A stretch of DNA of 47,099 nucleotides from UBA3537 sp045561735 (GTDB taxonomy: Bacteria; Bacteroidota; Bacteroidia; Flavobacteriales; Flavobacteriaceae), in contig JBJKXC010000012.1 in assembly GCA_045561735.1 (NCBI GenBank), positions 1 to 47,099 of the forward strand. The letters are read 5' to 3'. The notes under the pieces are model-generated. The model was not told the DNA's origin, did not search any database, and saw only the letters and a list, made by a program, of their open reading frames with translations. Of the stretch, positions 19,389-27,269 are shown in pieces (the stretch's first letter is position 1; each line of letters begins with the position of its first letter). Position numbers and translations under genes: made by a program.

Positions 19389-20594
19389 GTGAAAAACTAT
19401 AAAAAAATTCCTGTTGTCATTCTTAATGGTTTTTTAGGTTCGGGAAAAACGACACTTTTTAGAAACCTACTTTATCAATCAAAAAAGAATGAAATTACAA
19501 TAGCTGCAATTGTCAATGACATGAGTGCTTTGGATGTGGATGGAGAATTGCTTGGCAATCTGGAGGTTATTGAAGAAAACAACAGCCTATTAGAATCTAT
19601 TTGTAACTGTGTGTTGAGCAGTCATGAAGGAATCCGAAAATTAGACAATGCTATTAAAAAGCTGTGTTCCAATGAAAATCTAAAATTAGTTGTCATTGAA
19701 ACTTCTGGAAGTTGCCACCCTCTGCCGCTGGTTGAATATTTTAGGAATCACAACCTGCTTATGCTTACAAAAGTATTTGCCCTTGTAGATTGTTGGATGT
19801 TAGCTAACGACTACCGCTATGGAGAACAGCTTATTGTGCAAATGCAAAGTAATCTGTCTCAAAACAAAAGGGACACTGTCAACTTATTGGTGGAACAAAT
19901 TATGTTTTGCAGCCACCTCATTCTTACAAAAGCAGATCGGATTGAAAAAGAAAAATTACCCTATATTGCGGGACAAATTCAGCCCATTAATCCCTTTGCT
20001 TCTATTCATTCGGTCAGTTTTGGTAAACTGGATATTGAATCCTTATTGGAAGCCAAGCCATACGATTACTATAAAATAGATCAGTTAGTTAAAGAATTAA
20101 AACCCGTATTAGAATCTGAATCTCTATCCGACAAGCCTTACAACCTGGCAACCAAAGTGATCAAAGACGAACGTCCGTTTCATCCCCAACGTCTATGGGA
20201 CGTTTGCCACCGCTATTTAGATCAAAGAATTTACCGCAGTAAAGGTTTTTTCTGGCTAGCAACTCGTGAGAAACATTCACTGCTGTGGAATCAAGCGGGA
20301 GGCGGTATAAATTTGGAGCTAATTGGTACTTGGAGAGCAGGTATAATTGATGATGATGACCACGGACTATCTAAAATGGAGATAGAAATATTAAAAGAAA
20401 AACTGACTAAAGAATCTAGACGGTTTGGTGACCGCTACTGCGATTTGACAGTAATTGGGGATGAAACGCAAGTTGGCCACTTTACAAATGCATTAAAATC
20501 ATGTTTCCTTACAGAAATTGAAATAGAACTTTGGGAAAATGGCCATGAATTTGATGACCCTTGGCCTAAAAATATTGTCAGGATGGTCAATTAG
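19389..20594 (+). CDS. COG0523/CobW-family GTP-binding protein, putative metallochaperone
   Basis: This 401-residue G3E-type GTPase has a GTG start at 19389. The P-loop is GFLGSGKTTLF (about 13-23), the switch region is NDMSALDVDGELL, the Walker B-like segment is LVVIETSGSCHP and the guanine-recognition motif is LTKAD. The C-terminal CobW domain (about 260-400) includes PFHPQRLWD, SKGFFWLATR, GGINLELIGTW and ENGHEFDDPWP. Family members deliver metals, and several are induced under zinc starvation. The usual CxCC metal-binding signature is altered here to SICNCVLSS, which keeps only two cysteines. The MerC-like gene 175 bp downstream supports a metal-homeostasis role. Which metal is involved is not shown by the sequence. 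Confidence 0.85.
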   Translation: MKNYKKIPVVILNGFLGSGKTTLFRNLLYQSKKNEITIAAIVNDMSALDVDGELLGNLEVIEENNSLLESICNCVLSSHEGIRKLDNAIKKLCSNENLKLVVIETSGSCHPLPLVEYFRNHNLLMLTKVFALVDCWMLANDYRYGEQLIVQMQSNLSQNKRDTVNLLVEQIMFCSHLILTKADRIEKEKLPYIAGQIQPINPFASIHSVSFGKLDIESLLEAKPYDYYKIDQLVKELKPVLESESLSDKPYNLATKVIKDERPFHPQRLWDVCHRYLDQRIYRSKGFFWLATREKHSLLWNQAGGGINLELIGTWRAGIIDDDDHGLSKMEIEILKEKLTKESRRFGDRYCDLTVIGDETQVGHFTNALKSCFLTEIEIELWENGHEFDDPWPKNIVRMVN

Positions 20595-20670
20595 GTTTTA
20601 GAGGTCAGTTGATTCTTAATTAAAGTAATCTCGAAAATAATCTATGGAATTTACAACTAAATTTTTCAAA

Positions 20671-20690
20671 TAACACCATATTTGGCGTTA
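20671..20690. promoter_or_regulatory. Inverted repeat upstream of the MerC-like gene, candidate operator
   Basis: The arms TAACACCA and TGGCGTTA, separated by TATT, pair at 7 of 8 positions. The repeat is about 50 bp upstream of the -7 element of the MerC-like gene. No T-tract follows, so it does not look like a terminator. A metal-responsive repressor such as a Fur/Zur protein is one possibility, but no regulator gene is in the window. Confidence 0.35.
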
Positions 20691-20740
20691 AGATATGTAA
20701 AACAATAGACTGTAAAAATTATTAAAAGGGATTAAATATT

Positions 20741-20748
20741 TATATTTG
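20741..20748 (+). promoter_or_regulatory. Predicted Bacteroidota -7 promoter element for the MerC-like gene
   Basis: TATATTTG matches the Bacteroidota sigma-70 -7 consensus TAnnTTTG exactly and is followed by CACTCCC, 21 bp before the ATG at 20770. No good -33 TTTG was seen at the expected distance. Confidence 0.5.
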
Positions 20749-20769
20749 CACTCCCACTAATAAAGTATT

Positions 20770-21168
20770 ATGAGATTAATTGCATTAAAACCCGACGTTC
20801 TTGGCGCCATTTCTAGCTCACTTTGTGTAGTGCACTGCCTTGCAACTCCTTTGCTTTTCATCTCCCATATGTACACATCAATGGATTCGAGAAATGTTCC
20901 TTTTTGGTGGAGAGACTTGGATTTTCTTTTTTTAACCATTTCGTTTATAGCCATTTATCGCGCTACAAAAACAACCTCGAAAAACTTCATGAAATATGCT
21001 TTATGGGTGGGTTGGATTGTGCTTTTTTCTTTGATTCTCAATGAAAAAATGGGTTTATTCGCTATCCCAGGAATTTCTAATTATATTGCAGCTCTCAGCC
21101 TATCATCATTTCACATTTATAATTTGAAATATTGCCAGTGTGATGACGAGAATTGCTGCGCCAAGTAA
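20770..21168 (+). CDS. MerC-domain inner-membrane protein
   Basis: This 132-residue protein has four predicted membrane helices. The first helix carries the MerC pattern, DVLGAISSSLCVVHCLATPLL, in which Cys18 and the Cys-Leu pair after His are typical of metal-relaying MerC-type proteins. The C-terminus ends in a Cys/Asp-rich tail, KYCQCDDENCCAK, a likely metal-binding site. MerC proteins were first known from mercury uptake, but many Bacteroidota copies have no mer operon and accompany zinc-responsive genes. Here the upstream neighbour is a COG0523 GTPase and no mer genes are present. I infer a role in uptake or sensing of zinc or another soft metal. The gene has its own predicted promoter. 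Confidence 0.8.
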   Translation: MRLIALKPDVLGAISSSLCVVHCLATPLLFISHMYTSMDSRNVPFWWRDLDFLFLTISFIAIYRATKTTSKNFMKYALWVGWIVLFSLILNEKMGLFAIPGISNYIAALSLSSFHIYNLKYCQCDDENCCAK

Positions 21169-21274
21169 TAAAATCAAATATTTTTTTAAATTTTATTGAG
21201 TTACCAAAATATTGGGAAGTATTTGCTGGGATTTAAGTTCAAAATGTTGAGCTTATAAAATTACAAACAGTATT

Positions 21275-21843
21275 TTAGTCCCTTAAATCTTTGAGCGTAT
21301 TTTTACGAACTCTTTCCAAATATTTTTCACGTTTGGAATCAGTCACAAAAGGGACTGACCAAAATTGGGTAGTTTTAGTAAACAACGAGAGTCTCCAGCC
21401 AAAAACGAAAGTATAAACCCCCATCACCAACCGTAATTTCACCGAGTTTAAATAAAGCGTCAAAACGGGTAAGGCCGGGGCACCATGAGTCATGTAAGTA
21501 CGTACTTTCTTATTTTTTAAAAAGGGTTTTGGATAGGCATACAACTTAGTGATATTTACAAACTGGTAAGCAAAACCAGGCGTGAAGACCTCATCAAAAA
21601 AGATTTCCATTCTGGGGGTGAGTCGAAACCACCAACAGGTGAGATGATAAATATATTATCTGACCAAGTTACCAAGATTTGTAGGACTCAATAATCGCAT
21701 TCTGGGTCTTGTAAAACTATCTCTGTACAAATCGATAATTTTAAATCTTGACCTGAACGTTCAATGTTCTTTGACCGTCTTAAAATTCCATTGTAACAGA
21801 ACGAATCTTCATTTGGATGGGCAATTATAACCAGATTTTTCAT
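21275..21843 (-). pseudogene. Decayed flavodoxin-fold NAD(P)H oxidoreductase
   Basis: This region encodes all parts of a flavodoxin-like quinone oxidoreductase (about 190 residues, KefF/MdaB-like) but in several frames. The ATG at 21843 begins MKNLVIIAHPNEDSF, the typical first strand and FMN loop. After about 35 codons the product is continued in another frame as KIIDLYRDSFTRPR. A further frame carries TWSDNIFII, and the last 111-codon open frame is preceded in phase by CWWFRLTPRMEIFFDEVF, followed by TPGFAYQF and the C-terminal half. Reading across frames implies at least three small deletions, mostly single bases at short homopolymers. The open part alone lacks the cofactor-binding N-terminus. 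I call it a pseudogene; an assembly artefact seems less likely because the flanking genes, apart from the histone deacetylase gene next to it, are intact. Confidence 0.8.
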
Positions 21844-21959
21844 TGAATTTTTATTATAAAAGCTTAAATTTAATAATTTAATTTAGCTCCTGTCAAATCA
21901 ACGGCAATTTAAAGTTTTAATAAAAAATTCCTCCAAGAATAATAATAAATGATTGTTAA

Positions 21960-22861
21960 ATGTTAAAAATCGCATTTGATAAAAGCTACAAGCAACCTCT
22001 CGCAGAGAACCATCGCTTTCCAATGATTAAATATGAATTGATTCCTGAGCAGCTGGTTAGGAAAAATATATGCACCGAAAGCAGTTTTTTTGCACCACCT
22101 GAAATCTCAAAAAAAAATGCAGTTTTAACCCATGAGAAGCATATTATGATCATTTATTGGACTTAACTTTGAGCAAAGCAGACAAAAGACAGATTGGCTT
22201 TCCCTTAACGGAAAGCCTAGTGAAAAGGGAGCGAACCATTTCCCAAGGCAGTATTCAAAACAGCCAATTCGCTTTAAAACATGGGATTTCAATGAATATT
22301 GCAGGGGGCACCCACCACGCTTTTAAAGACAAACCTGGAGCCTTTTGCATGCTTAACGATCAAGCTATTGCCGCTAACTATCTAGTAGAAAACAAACTTG
22401 CAAAACGCGTGATGATTATCGATCTTGACGTTCACCAAGGCAATGGTACGGCTTCTATTTTTCAAGACAACGATAGGGTTTATACTATGTCGTTCCACGG
22501 AGAAAAAAATTATCCTTTTATAAAACAAAAAAGTGATTTTGATTTTGCCTTTGATGATGGTACAACAGATGCCGCCTACCTAAAAGCATTGAAATACGAA
22601 CTCCCCAAACACATAAATATCTTTGAGCCAGATTTTATATTCTACTTGGCCGGAGTAGATATTTTAAAAAATGACAAATTAGGCCGTTTGTCCATTTCCA
22701 TTCAAGGCTGTAAAGAAAGAGACCATTTTGTTTTAGATATATGTAAACGCAACAATATACCGCTGCAAGTGAGCATGGGAGGAGGCTACTCAATTCACCT
22801 CAAAGAAATTATTGATGCCCACTCCAACACCTTTGAATTGGCGCAAGAATTATTTTTTTAA
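21960..22861 (+). pseudogene. Histone deacetylase/AcuC-family hydrolase, split by one frameshift
   Basis: Two overlapping frames together encode one complete Zn-dependent deacetylase of about 300 residues. The first (21960-22166) holds the N-terminus MLKIAFDKSYKQPLAENHRF up to VLTHEKH. The second (22157-22861) continues with DLTLSKADKRQIGFPL. Restoring one base near 22140-22145 gives HEKHYYDHLLDLTLSKAD, which matches the family's usual segment there. Catalytic parts are all present downstream: GGTHHAF (His pair), DLDVHQGNGT (Asp and His Zn ligands), AGVDILKNDKLG (second Asp ligand) and GGGYS. Such proteins deacetylate small molecules or acetyl-lysine and have no assured substrate here. The change is a single-base loss outside a long homopolymer. 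It could be a fresh mutation or a sequence error; without it the gene would be functional. Confidence 0.8.
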
Positions 22862-22886
22862 AGCAAAAAACTGTTTTTCCTATTAT

Positions 22887-24170
22887 TTAATAAACGACTA
22901 ATTTTTTTGTCGTTATTTTGTTGGCTGCAGTAATTTGAACGAAATACAGCCCCGCCTTTAGGTCACTTATATTAATTTGATCCTGAAAAGAAACAATTTT
23001 CTTGACCAATTTACCTTGAATATCAAAAACTTCAACTGCTGTAATAAAATCAAAATATCCAGAAATTTGAACCAAATTATTTGCTGGATTTGGAACTAGT
23101 TTTAGAGTTTTAAAAAAGGTATTTTGAAAACCTGCGACGCTACTAAATGAAACTTGATCAAAATAACTTATGTTATCTTGAGAACGGCTCTCAAAGTCAG
23201 GGATGATCACAAGCCTGTTGTAAGCCCTACCCATTTCGGAACTAAAATCAAAATGTAATGCTTCCCAATTTCCATCTGTTATCGTTGTTGGTAATTGCAA
23301 TTCTTTGAAATAAAGAACTTGTGAATTGGTCGGGTCTACATATTCAAATTTAACACCAAAATTAGATGCCACATCCTTTCGAACCTTTAATGAAACAATT
23401 TTATTATCCTGATTAAATAAAAATGTACCTATGTTATCGGTGAAGGTCAAGGCCCATGCTTCACCATTAGCCTTAGAGGTGAATTTTGCAACATTTTCTG
23501 AAGAATTTGAACTGCTTAAATTGGGGTTAGGTACGATCTCTAAAGCGGGGTTAGTGTGGTTGTTGTGAACTGTCCAAACCCAATTTGCTCCAAAACCATT
23601 GACCTCAAAGTCAATGTCTTCTAAATTATAATCTTCGATAGCACCACCACTTTGAAATGAAATCTGATCAAAATATATTACATTCGGTTGAGATCGTATC
23701 AAAAAATCAGGGATGATTACCATTCTGTCGTAAGTATTACCAATGACAGTACTGAAATCAAAGGTTAATTCTTCCCAATCGCCATCGGTTTCGGTATTTG
23801 TCACTTCAATTTGCTTAAAAAAAGATGGGTTTGTAGAATCTTCAAATTTAATCGCAACAGTACTGACTACTGTTTTAAGCACCATCATCCTAACAAGACT
23901 GTTGCTTTCTGAAAATGTAATTGGAGAAGCATCTGTGTAGGCAAGTGCCCAAGGCTCACCATTGGGACTTGCTGTAAATTTAGCACTATTGTTAGATGAA
24001 TTTATGCCATTGTTATTGGGGTTAGATACAAATTCCAGTGGGGCATTTGAACCATTAGCATCTACCGTCCAGCTCCAATCCGTTCCAACACCTTCCGGTT
24101 CAAAATCAATAGTTGTCTGACCAAAACTAGTGAAACTAATAACAATGAATAATTGTGTAATTTTTCTCAT
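22887..24170 (-). CDS. T9SS-sorted protein with two tandem carbohydrate-binding-like domains
   Basis: This 427-residue protein has a signal peptide (MRKITQLFIVISFTSFGQ) and two homologous beta-sandwich repeats, about residues 20-170 and 180-340. A type A T9SS sorting domain of about 75 residues follows (KLVPNPANNLVQISGYF to KLVVY). Each repeat has a DFEP/DFEV-type opening, GTDWSWTV or GANWVWTV, PLEFV or ALEIV, a SAKFT or VAKFT strand, PWALAYTD or AWALTFTD, and a closing YFDQISFQ or YFDQVSFS. The unit resembles modules appended to secreted flavobacterial polysaccharide-degrading enzymes, where it is thought to bind glycans. No catalytic domain is present. The gene stands alone between the split deacetylase gene (convergent) and the arsenosugar cluster (divergent). 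It could be a surface glycan adhesin or a decoy binding protein. Confidence 0.8.
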   Translation of the reverse strand: MRKITQLFIVISFTSFGQTTIDFEPEGVGTDWSWTVDANGSNAPLEFVSNPNNNGINSSNNSAKFTASPNGEPWALAYTDASPITFSESNSLVRMMVLKTVVSTVAIKFEDSTNPSFFKQIEVTNTETDGDWEELTFDFSTVIGNTYDRMVIIPDFLIRSQPNVIYFDQISFQSGGAIEDYNLEDIDFEVNGFGANWVWTVHNNHTNPALEIVPNPNLSSSNSSENVAKFTSKANGEAWALTFTDNIGTFLFNQDNKIVSLKVRKDVASNFGVKFEYVDPTNSQVLYFKELQLPTTITDGNWEALHFDFSSEMGRAYNRLVIIPDFESRSQDNISYFDQVSFSSVAGFQNTFFKTLKLVPNPANNLVQISGYFDFITAVEVFDIQGKLVKKIVSFQDQINISDLKAGLYFVQITAANKITTKKLVVY

Positions 24171-24404
24171 AAAAAAGTTAATTTTGATTTAATAAAGTTA
24201 ATTATTATTTGCGATATCATTCTAGAAAACATACTACTAATACCATACAACAACAACAAAAATAATTCGTTCTTAAGTATGGGAAAAAAATATAACAAAA
24301 GAAAAAGCGTATAGCCTTTGTATAGTTTTTTTTAATATTTTTAATTAATAAGAAATAGCCAAAAAAAATTAATTTTATGAATAGATCTAAAAATTTAAAA
24401 ATTA

Positions 24405-24740
24405 ATGAGTAAAACCTACTACAACCCAGATGATTTGAAAAAATTTAGTGGCATTACTGAATGGAACCAAGAACTTGGAGAAAAATTCTTTGAATACTAC
24501 GGCAAAGTCTTTGAAGAAGGCGCTTTGTCAGCACGTGAAAAATCACTAATTGCACTAGCCGTTTCCCACGTGGTTAAATGCCCATATTGCATTGATGCCT
24601 ACACCAAAGATGGACTCCAACGCGGCATCACCAAAGAGGAAATGATGGAAGCTGTGCATGCTGGAGCTGCCATTGAAAGTGGTGCAACTTTAGTCCATGG
24701 CGTACAAATGATGAATAAGTACAACAAACTCTCCATGTAG
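24405..24740 (+). CDS. Arsenosugar-cluster carboxymuconolactone decarboxylase/AhpD-like protein
   Basis: This 111-residue all-helical protein is of the CMD/AhpD type. The peroxidase-like motif is CPYCIDAYTKDG (CxxC, about residues 65-76), followed by EMMEAVHAGAAIESGATLVHG, the second family helix. Members with this exact layout are found beside the radical SAM protein ArsS and are labelled arsenosugar-associated peroxidase-like. Here ArsS starts 2 bp downstream, so the pair is co-translated. The CxxC could reduce or shuttle arsenic-thiol or peroxide intermediates. The chemistry is not established. The preceding 233 bp are non-coding apart from an insignificant 11-codon frame that overlaps this start. 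Confidence 0.88.
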   Translation: MSKTYYNPDDLKKFSGITEWNQELGEKFFEYYGKVFEEGALSAREKSLIALAVSHVVKCPYCIDAYTKDGLQRGITKEEMMEAVHAGAAIESGATLVHGVQMMNKYNKLSM

Positions 24741-24742
24741 GC

Positions 24743-25798
24743 ATGCCAAAAATATCATTGAAACGGCAAAACAAAGAATTGGCCCAGCCCAAAAAGCAAT
24801 TGGAATTGCTTGCCAATGGTATTTTTGAAAATGGAGCCTTACCCACTTTTAAATCCAAGTTGAAGGTTACAAACCAATTTCCACTGAAACCCTCTGAGCT
24901 TGAAATTTTACAGCTTAATTTAGGTTATATGTGCAATCAAGTCTGTACACATTGCCACGTTGATGCAGGCCCTGATCGCAAAGAAATCATGACCAAACAT
25001 ACCCTCAAGCAATGTTTGGAAGTTCTAAAATCTTCGGGTGCTCATACGCTAGATTTGACAGGAGGTGCTCCAGAAATGAACCCCCACTTTAAGTGGTTTG
25101 TGGAAGAAGCCTCTAAGATTGGCGTTCAAGACTTTGTCGTTCGTTCTAATTTGACCATATTAATGGCCCATAAAAAATATGATAACCTTCCAGCATTTTT
25201 CAAAACGCACAACATACATGTTGTGTCTTCCATGCCCCACTGGACTCAAGGAAAAACAGATCAACAGCGCGGAAAAGGCGTTTTTAATCGCTCTATCGAA
25301 GCTTTGAAAAAATTAAACCGCATTGGATATGGTTTACCGAATTCAAAATTGAAATTGGACCTGGTTTATAACCCCTCGGGAGCCTTTTTACCAGGAGATC
25401 AAAAAAGCATGGAATTAGATTTTAAAAAAGTATTGTATGAAGATTTTGGGATACAGTTTAATCACTTATTGGCCATTACCAACCTGCCCATAAGCCGTTT
25501 TTTAGACTACCTCATCGCGTCTGAAAACTATGAAGATTATATGTACAGTTTAGTTGAAGCTTACAATCCTAAAGCAGTTGAAAATGTCATGTGCAAAAAC
25601 ACTCTGTCTGTAAGCTGGGATGGCTTCTTATACGATTGTGATTTCAATCAAATGTTAGGATTAAAAGTTAAAAACCCAATTACCCACATACGTGATTTTA
25701 ATGTTCATAAATTGCGAGAAAGAACCATTCAAATTTCACAACATTGCTATGGCTGTACGGCAGGTGCTGGCAGCAGTTGCCAAGGAACCGTTGTATAA
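24743..25798 (+). CDS. arsS: Arsenosugar biosynthesis radical SAM protein ArsS
   Basis: This 351-residue radical SAM enzyme has the cluster-binding motif CNQVCTHCHVDAGP at about residues 67-80 (CxxxCxxC), followed by LDLTGGAPEMNPHF, which replaces the usual GGEP. The C-terminal Cys-rich segment, CYGCTAGAGSSCQGTVV, is characteristic of this family; some homologues carry selenocysteine, and here plain Cys codons are used. ArsS is known to join a 5'-deoxyadenosyl unit to dimethylarsenic as a step toward dimethylarsinoyl ribosides. It is tightly packed with the CMD-like gene (2 bp) and the DUF2064-type glycosyltransferase (3 bp). The methyltransferase ArsM, which supplies methylated arsenic, is not in this window. 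Recognition is strong. Activity is inferred from the family. Confidence 0.93.
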   Translation: MPKISLKRQNKELAQPKKQLELLANGIFENGALPTFKSKLKVTNQFPLKPSELEILQLNLGYMCNQVCTHCHVDAGPDRKEIMTKHTLKQCLEVLKSSGAHTLDLTGGAPEMNPHFKWFVEEASKIGVQDFVVRSNLTILMAHKKYDNLPAFFKTHNIHVVSSMPHWTQGKTDQQRGKGVFNRSIEALKKLNRIGYGLPNSKLKLDLVYNPSGAFLPGDQKSMELDFKKVLYEDFGIQFNHLLAITNLPISRFLDYLIASENYEDYMYSLVEAYNPKAVENVMCKNTLSVSWDGFLYDCDFNQMLGLKVKNPITHIRDFNVHKLRERTIQISQHCYGCTAGAGSSCQGTVV

Positions 25799-25801
25799 AC
25801 T

Positions 25802-26434
25802 ATGCAGACTTCATTACTTATGGTCTTTGTAAGAAACCCAAAATTAGGGACAGTTAAAACACGTCTAGCTGTAACAGTTGGAGATAAAATGGCACTGGAA
25901 ATTTATATGGAATTGATGCGCCATACCGCGGAGGTGACTCAGAAATTATCGGCCGATAGAAAGGTGTTTTACTCCGAAAAAATTGAAAAATATGACGTTT
26001 GGACTGAAATGAGTTTTTCAAAAGCTCTGCAAACTAAAGGTACTTTGGGACAACGCATGGAAAATGCTTTTAGTTCAGCCTTTGAGCAAGGCTACAAAAA
26101 GGTCTTGATTGTGGGCAGTGATTTATACAGTCTGAAGGCATCACACATTGAAAAAGCCCTAGAACAGTTGGATAAAAAAGAGGTTGTTATCGGCCCCGCT
26201 CAAGATGGCGGTTATTATTTGTTGGGGTTAAATAAAAAATTACCCGCTCTTTTTTGTAACAAAAACTGGGGAACCTCTAGTGTTTTAAAAGAGACTTTAA
26301 AGGATTTAAGAACAAAATCTGTTGCGCTTATGGAACCCTTGAATGATGTTGATGATTTTGAGGACTTAAAAAAAGAAACTGAACTGCTTAAAAAATTAAA
26401 TATTGATGTTAAAACTTATCAACGAAACTGTTGA
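25802..26434 (+). CDS. DUF2064-type glycosyltransferase of arsenosugar clusters
   Basis: This 210-residue GT-A fold protein is of the DUF2064 family, the kind found with ArsS (TIGR04282-like). Characteristic segments are FVRNPKLGTVKTRLA near the N-terminus, GTLGQRMENAFSSAFEQG, VLIVGSDLYSLKASHIEKA (nucleotide-sugar loop, GSD/LP-like position), VVIGPAQDGGYYLLGL and NWGTSSVLKETL. The GSD and GPAQDGGYYLLG blocks correspond to the metal and donor-binding region. It should transfer a nucleotide-activated sugar or modify the ribose of the arsenosugar, but donor and acceptor are unknown. It lies 3 bp after arsS, and its 3' end overlaps the phosphorylase gene by 29 bp. Confidence 0.85.
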   Translation: MQTSLLMVFVRNPKLGTVKTRLAVTVGDKMALEIYMELMRHTAEVTQKLSADRKVFYSEKIEKYDVWTEMSFSKALQTKGTLGQRMENAFSSAFEQGYKKVLIVGSDLYSLKASHIEKALEQLDKKEVVIGPAQDGGYYLLGLNKKLPALFCNKNWGTSSVLKETLKDLRTKSVALMEPLNDVDDFEDLKKETELLKKLNIDVKTYQRNC

Positions 26435-27218
26435 CTTTTTAAAACAAAAAGGATTTGAAAATGCTGAAATTGGAATCATTTTAGGTACTGGTTTAGGACA
26501 ACTAATAAATGATATTAAGATAATTTGTCAGGTGAGCTACAACCAAATTCCTAATTTCCCAACAGCGACTGTTGAATTTCATAAAGGGAAACTTATTTAT
26601 GGCATCATTGGTGGTAAAAAAACCATCGTCATGCAAGGCCGCTTTCATTTGTATGAGGGCTATTCACTACAGGATGTGAGCTATCCAGTCCGCATTATGG
26701 AATCTCTTGGGATCCCTAGACTTTTGGTATCCAATGCTTCTGGAGCTATTAATCTGAACTTTAAAAAAAGTGAATTGATGCTCATTGAAGACCACATCAA
26801 CCTGCAAGGTGGCTCCCCTTTAGCATTTAAAGGTGTGGAACGCTTAGGTACACGTTTTACAGATATGAGTGCACCTTATGATGCTGAGATGAATACTAGT
26901 TTAAAGGCAATTGCAAAAGCCGAGGATATCGTATTACATCATGGGATTTACGCTAGTGTTTACGGGCCTCAACTTGAAACACGTGCAGAGTATAGAATGC
27001 TCAAACTAATTGGGGTAGATGCAGTTGGAATGAGTACCGTACCCGAAGTAATTGTCGCCAATCATTTGGGGATGCAGGTCGCAGCGGTATCGGTCTTGAC
27101 AGACGAATGTGACCCAGATAATCTTAAAGCTGTGGATGTTTTAGACATTATAAAAATGGCTAAAATTGCTGAACCTAATCTCATTATTTTATTTAAGAAA
27201 CTGATCAAGGCATTGTAA
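26406..27218 (+). CDS. Purine-nucleoside phosphorylase (trimeric type), arsenosugar-cluster copy
   Basis: This 270-residue enzyme is of the PNP/MTAP family. I use the ATG at 26406; a TTG one codon earlier is the only alternative and adds a second Met. Motifs are GIILGTGLGQL (phosphate site), MQGRFHLYEGYS, YPVRIMESLGIPRLLVSNASGAIN, GTRFTDMSAPYDAEM, YASVYGPQLETRAEYRML, GVDAVGMSTVPEVIVANH and SVLTDECDPDN (the usual N/D pair for purine binding). In an arsenosugar setting it likely cleaves adenine from the 5'-deoxyadenosyl arsenical made by ArsS, leaving a ribose 1-phosphate that can be glycosylated. That is inference. A general purine-salvage role cannot be excluded. Confidence 0.88.
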   Translation: MLKLINETVDFLKQKGFENAEIGIILGTGLGQLINDIKIICQVSYNQIPNFPTATVEFHKGKLIYGIIGGKKTIVMQGRFHLYEGYSLQDVSYPVRIMESLGIPRLLVSNASGAINLNFKKSELMLIEDHINLQGGSPLAFKGVERLGTRFTDMSAPYDAEMNTSLKAIAKAEDIVLHHGIYASVYGPQLETRAEYRMLKLIGVDAVGMSTVPEVIVANHLGMQVAAVSVLTDECDPDNLKAVDVLDIIKMAKIAEPNLIILFKKLIKAL

Positions 27219-27269
27219 TGTTTTATTTCATACTAATTAAGTATATTTAAATTTTAAAATCTGTGCATA

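Noticed and set aside
20770..21168. Mercury-resistance operon
   Set aside because: Only a MerC-like protein is present. There is no merA, merT, merP or merR near it, so metal homeostasis is the better reading.
24377..24412. 11-codon frame starting at ATG 24377 that overlaps the CMD-like gene start
   Set aside because: The peptide (MNRSKNLKINE) has no attenuator-like feature and the sequence is AT-rich, so a chance frame is more likely than a leader peptide.
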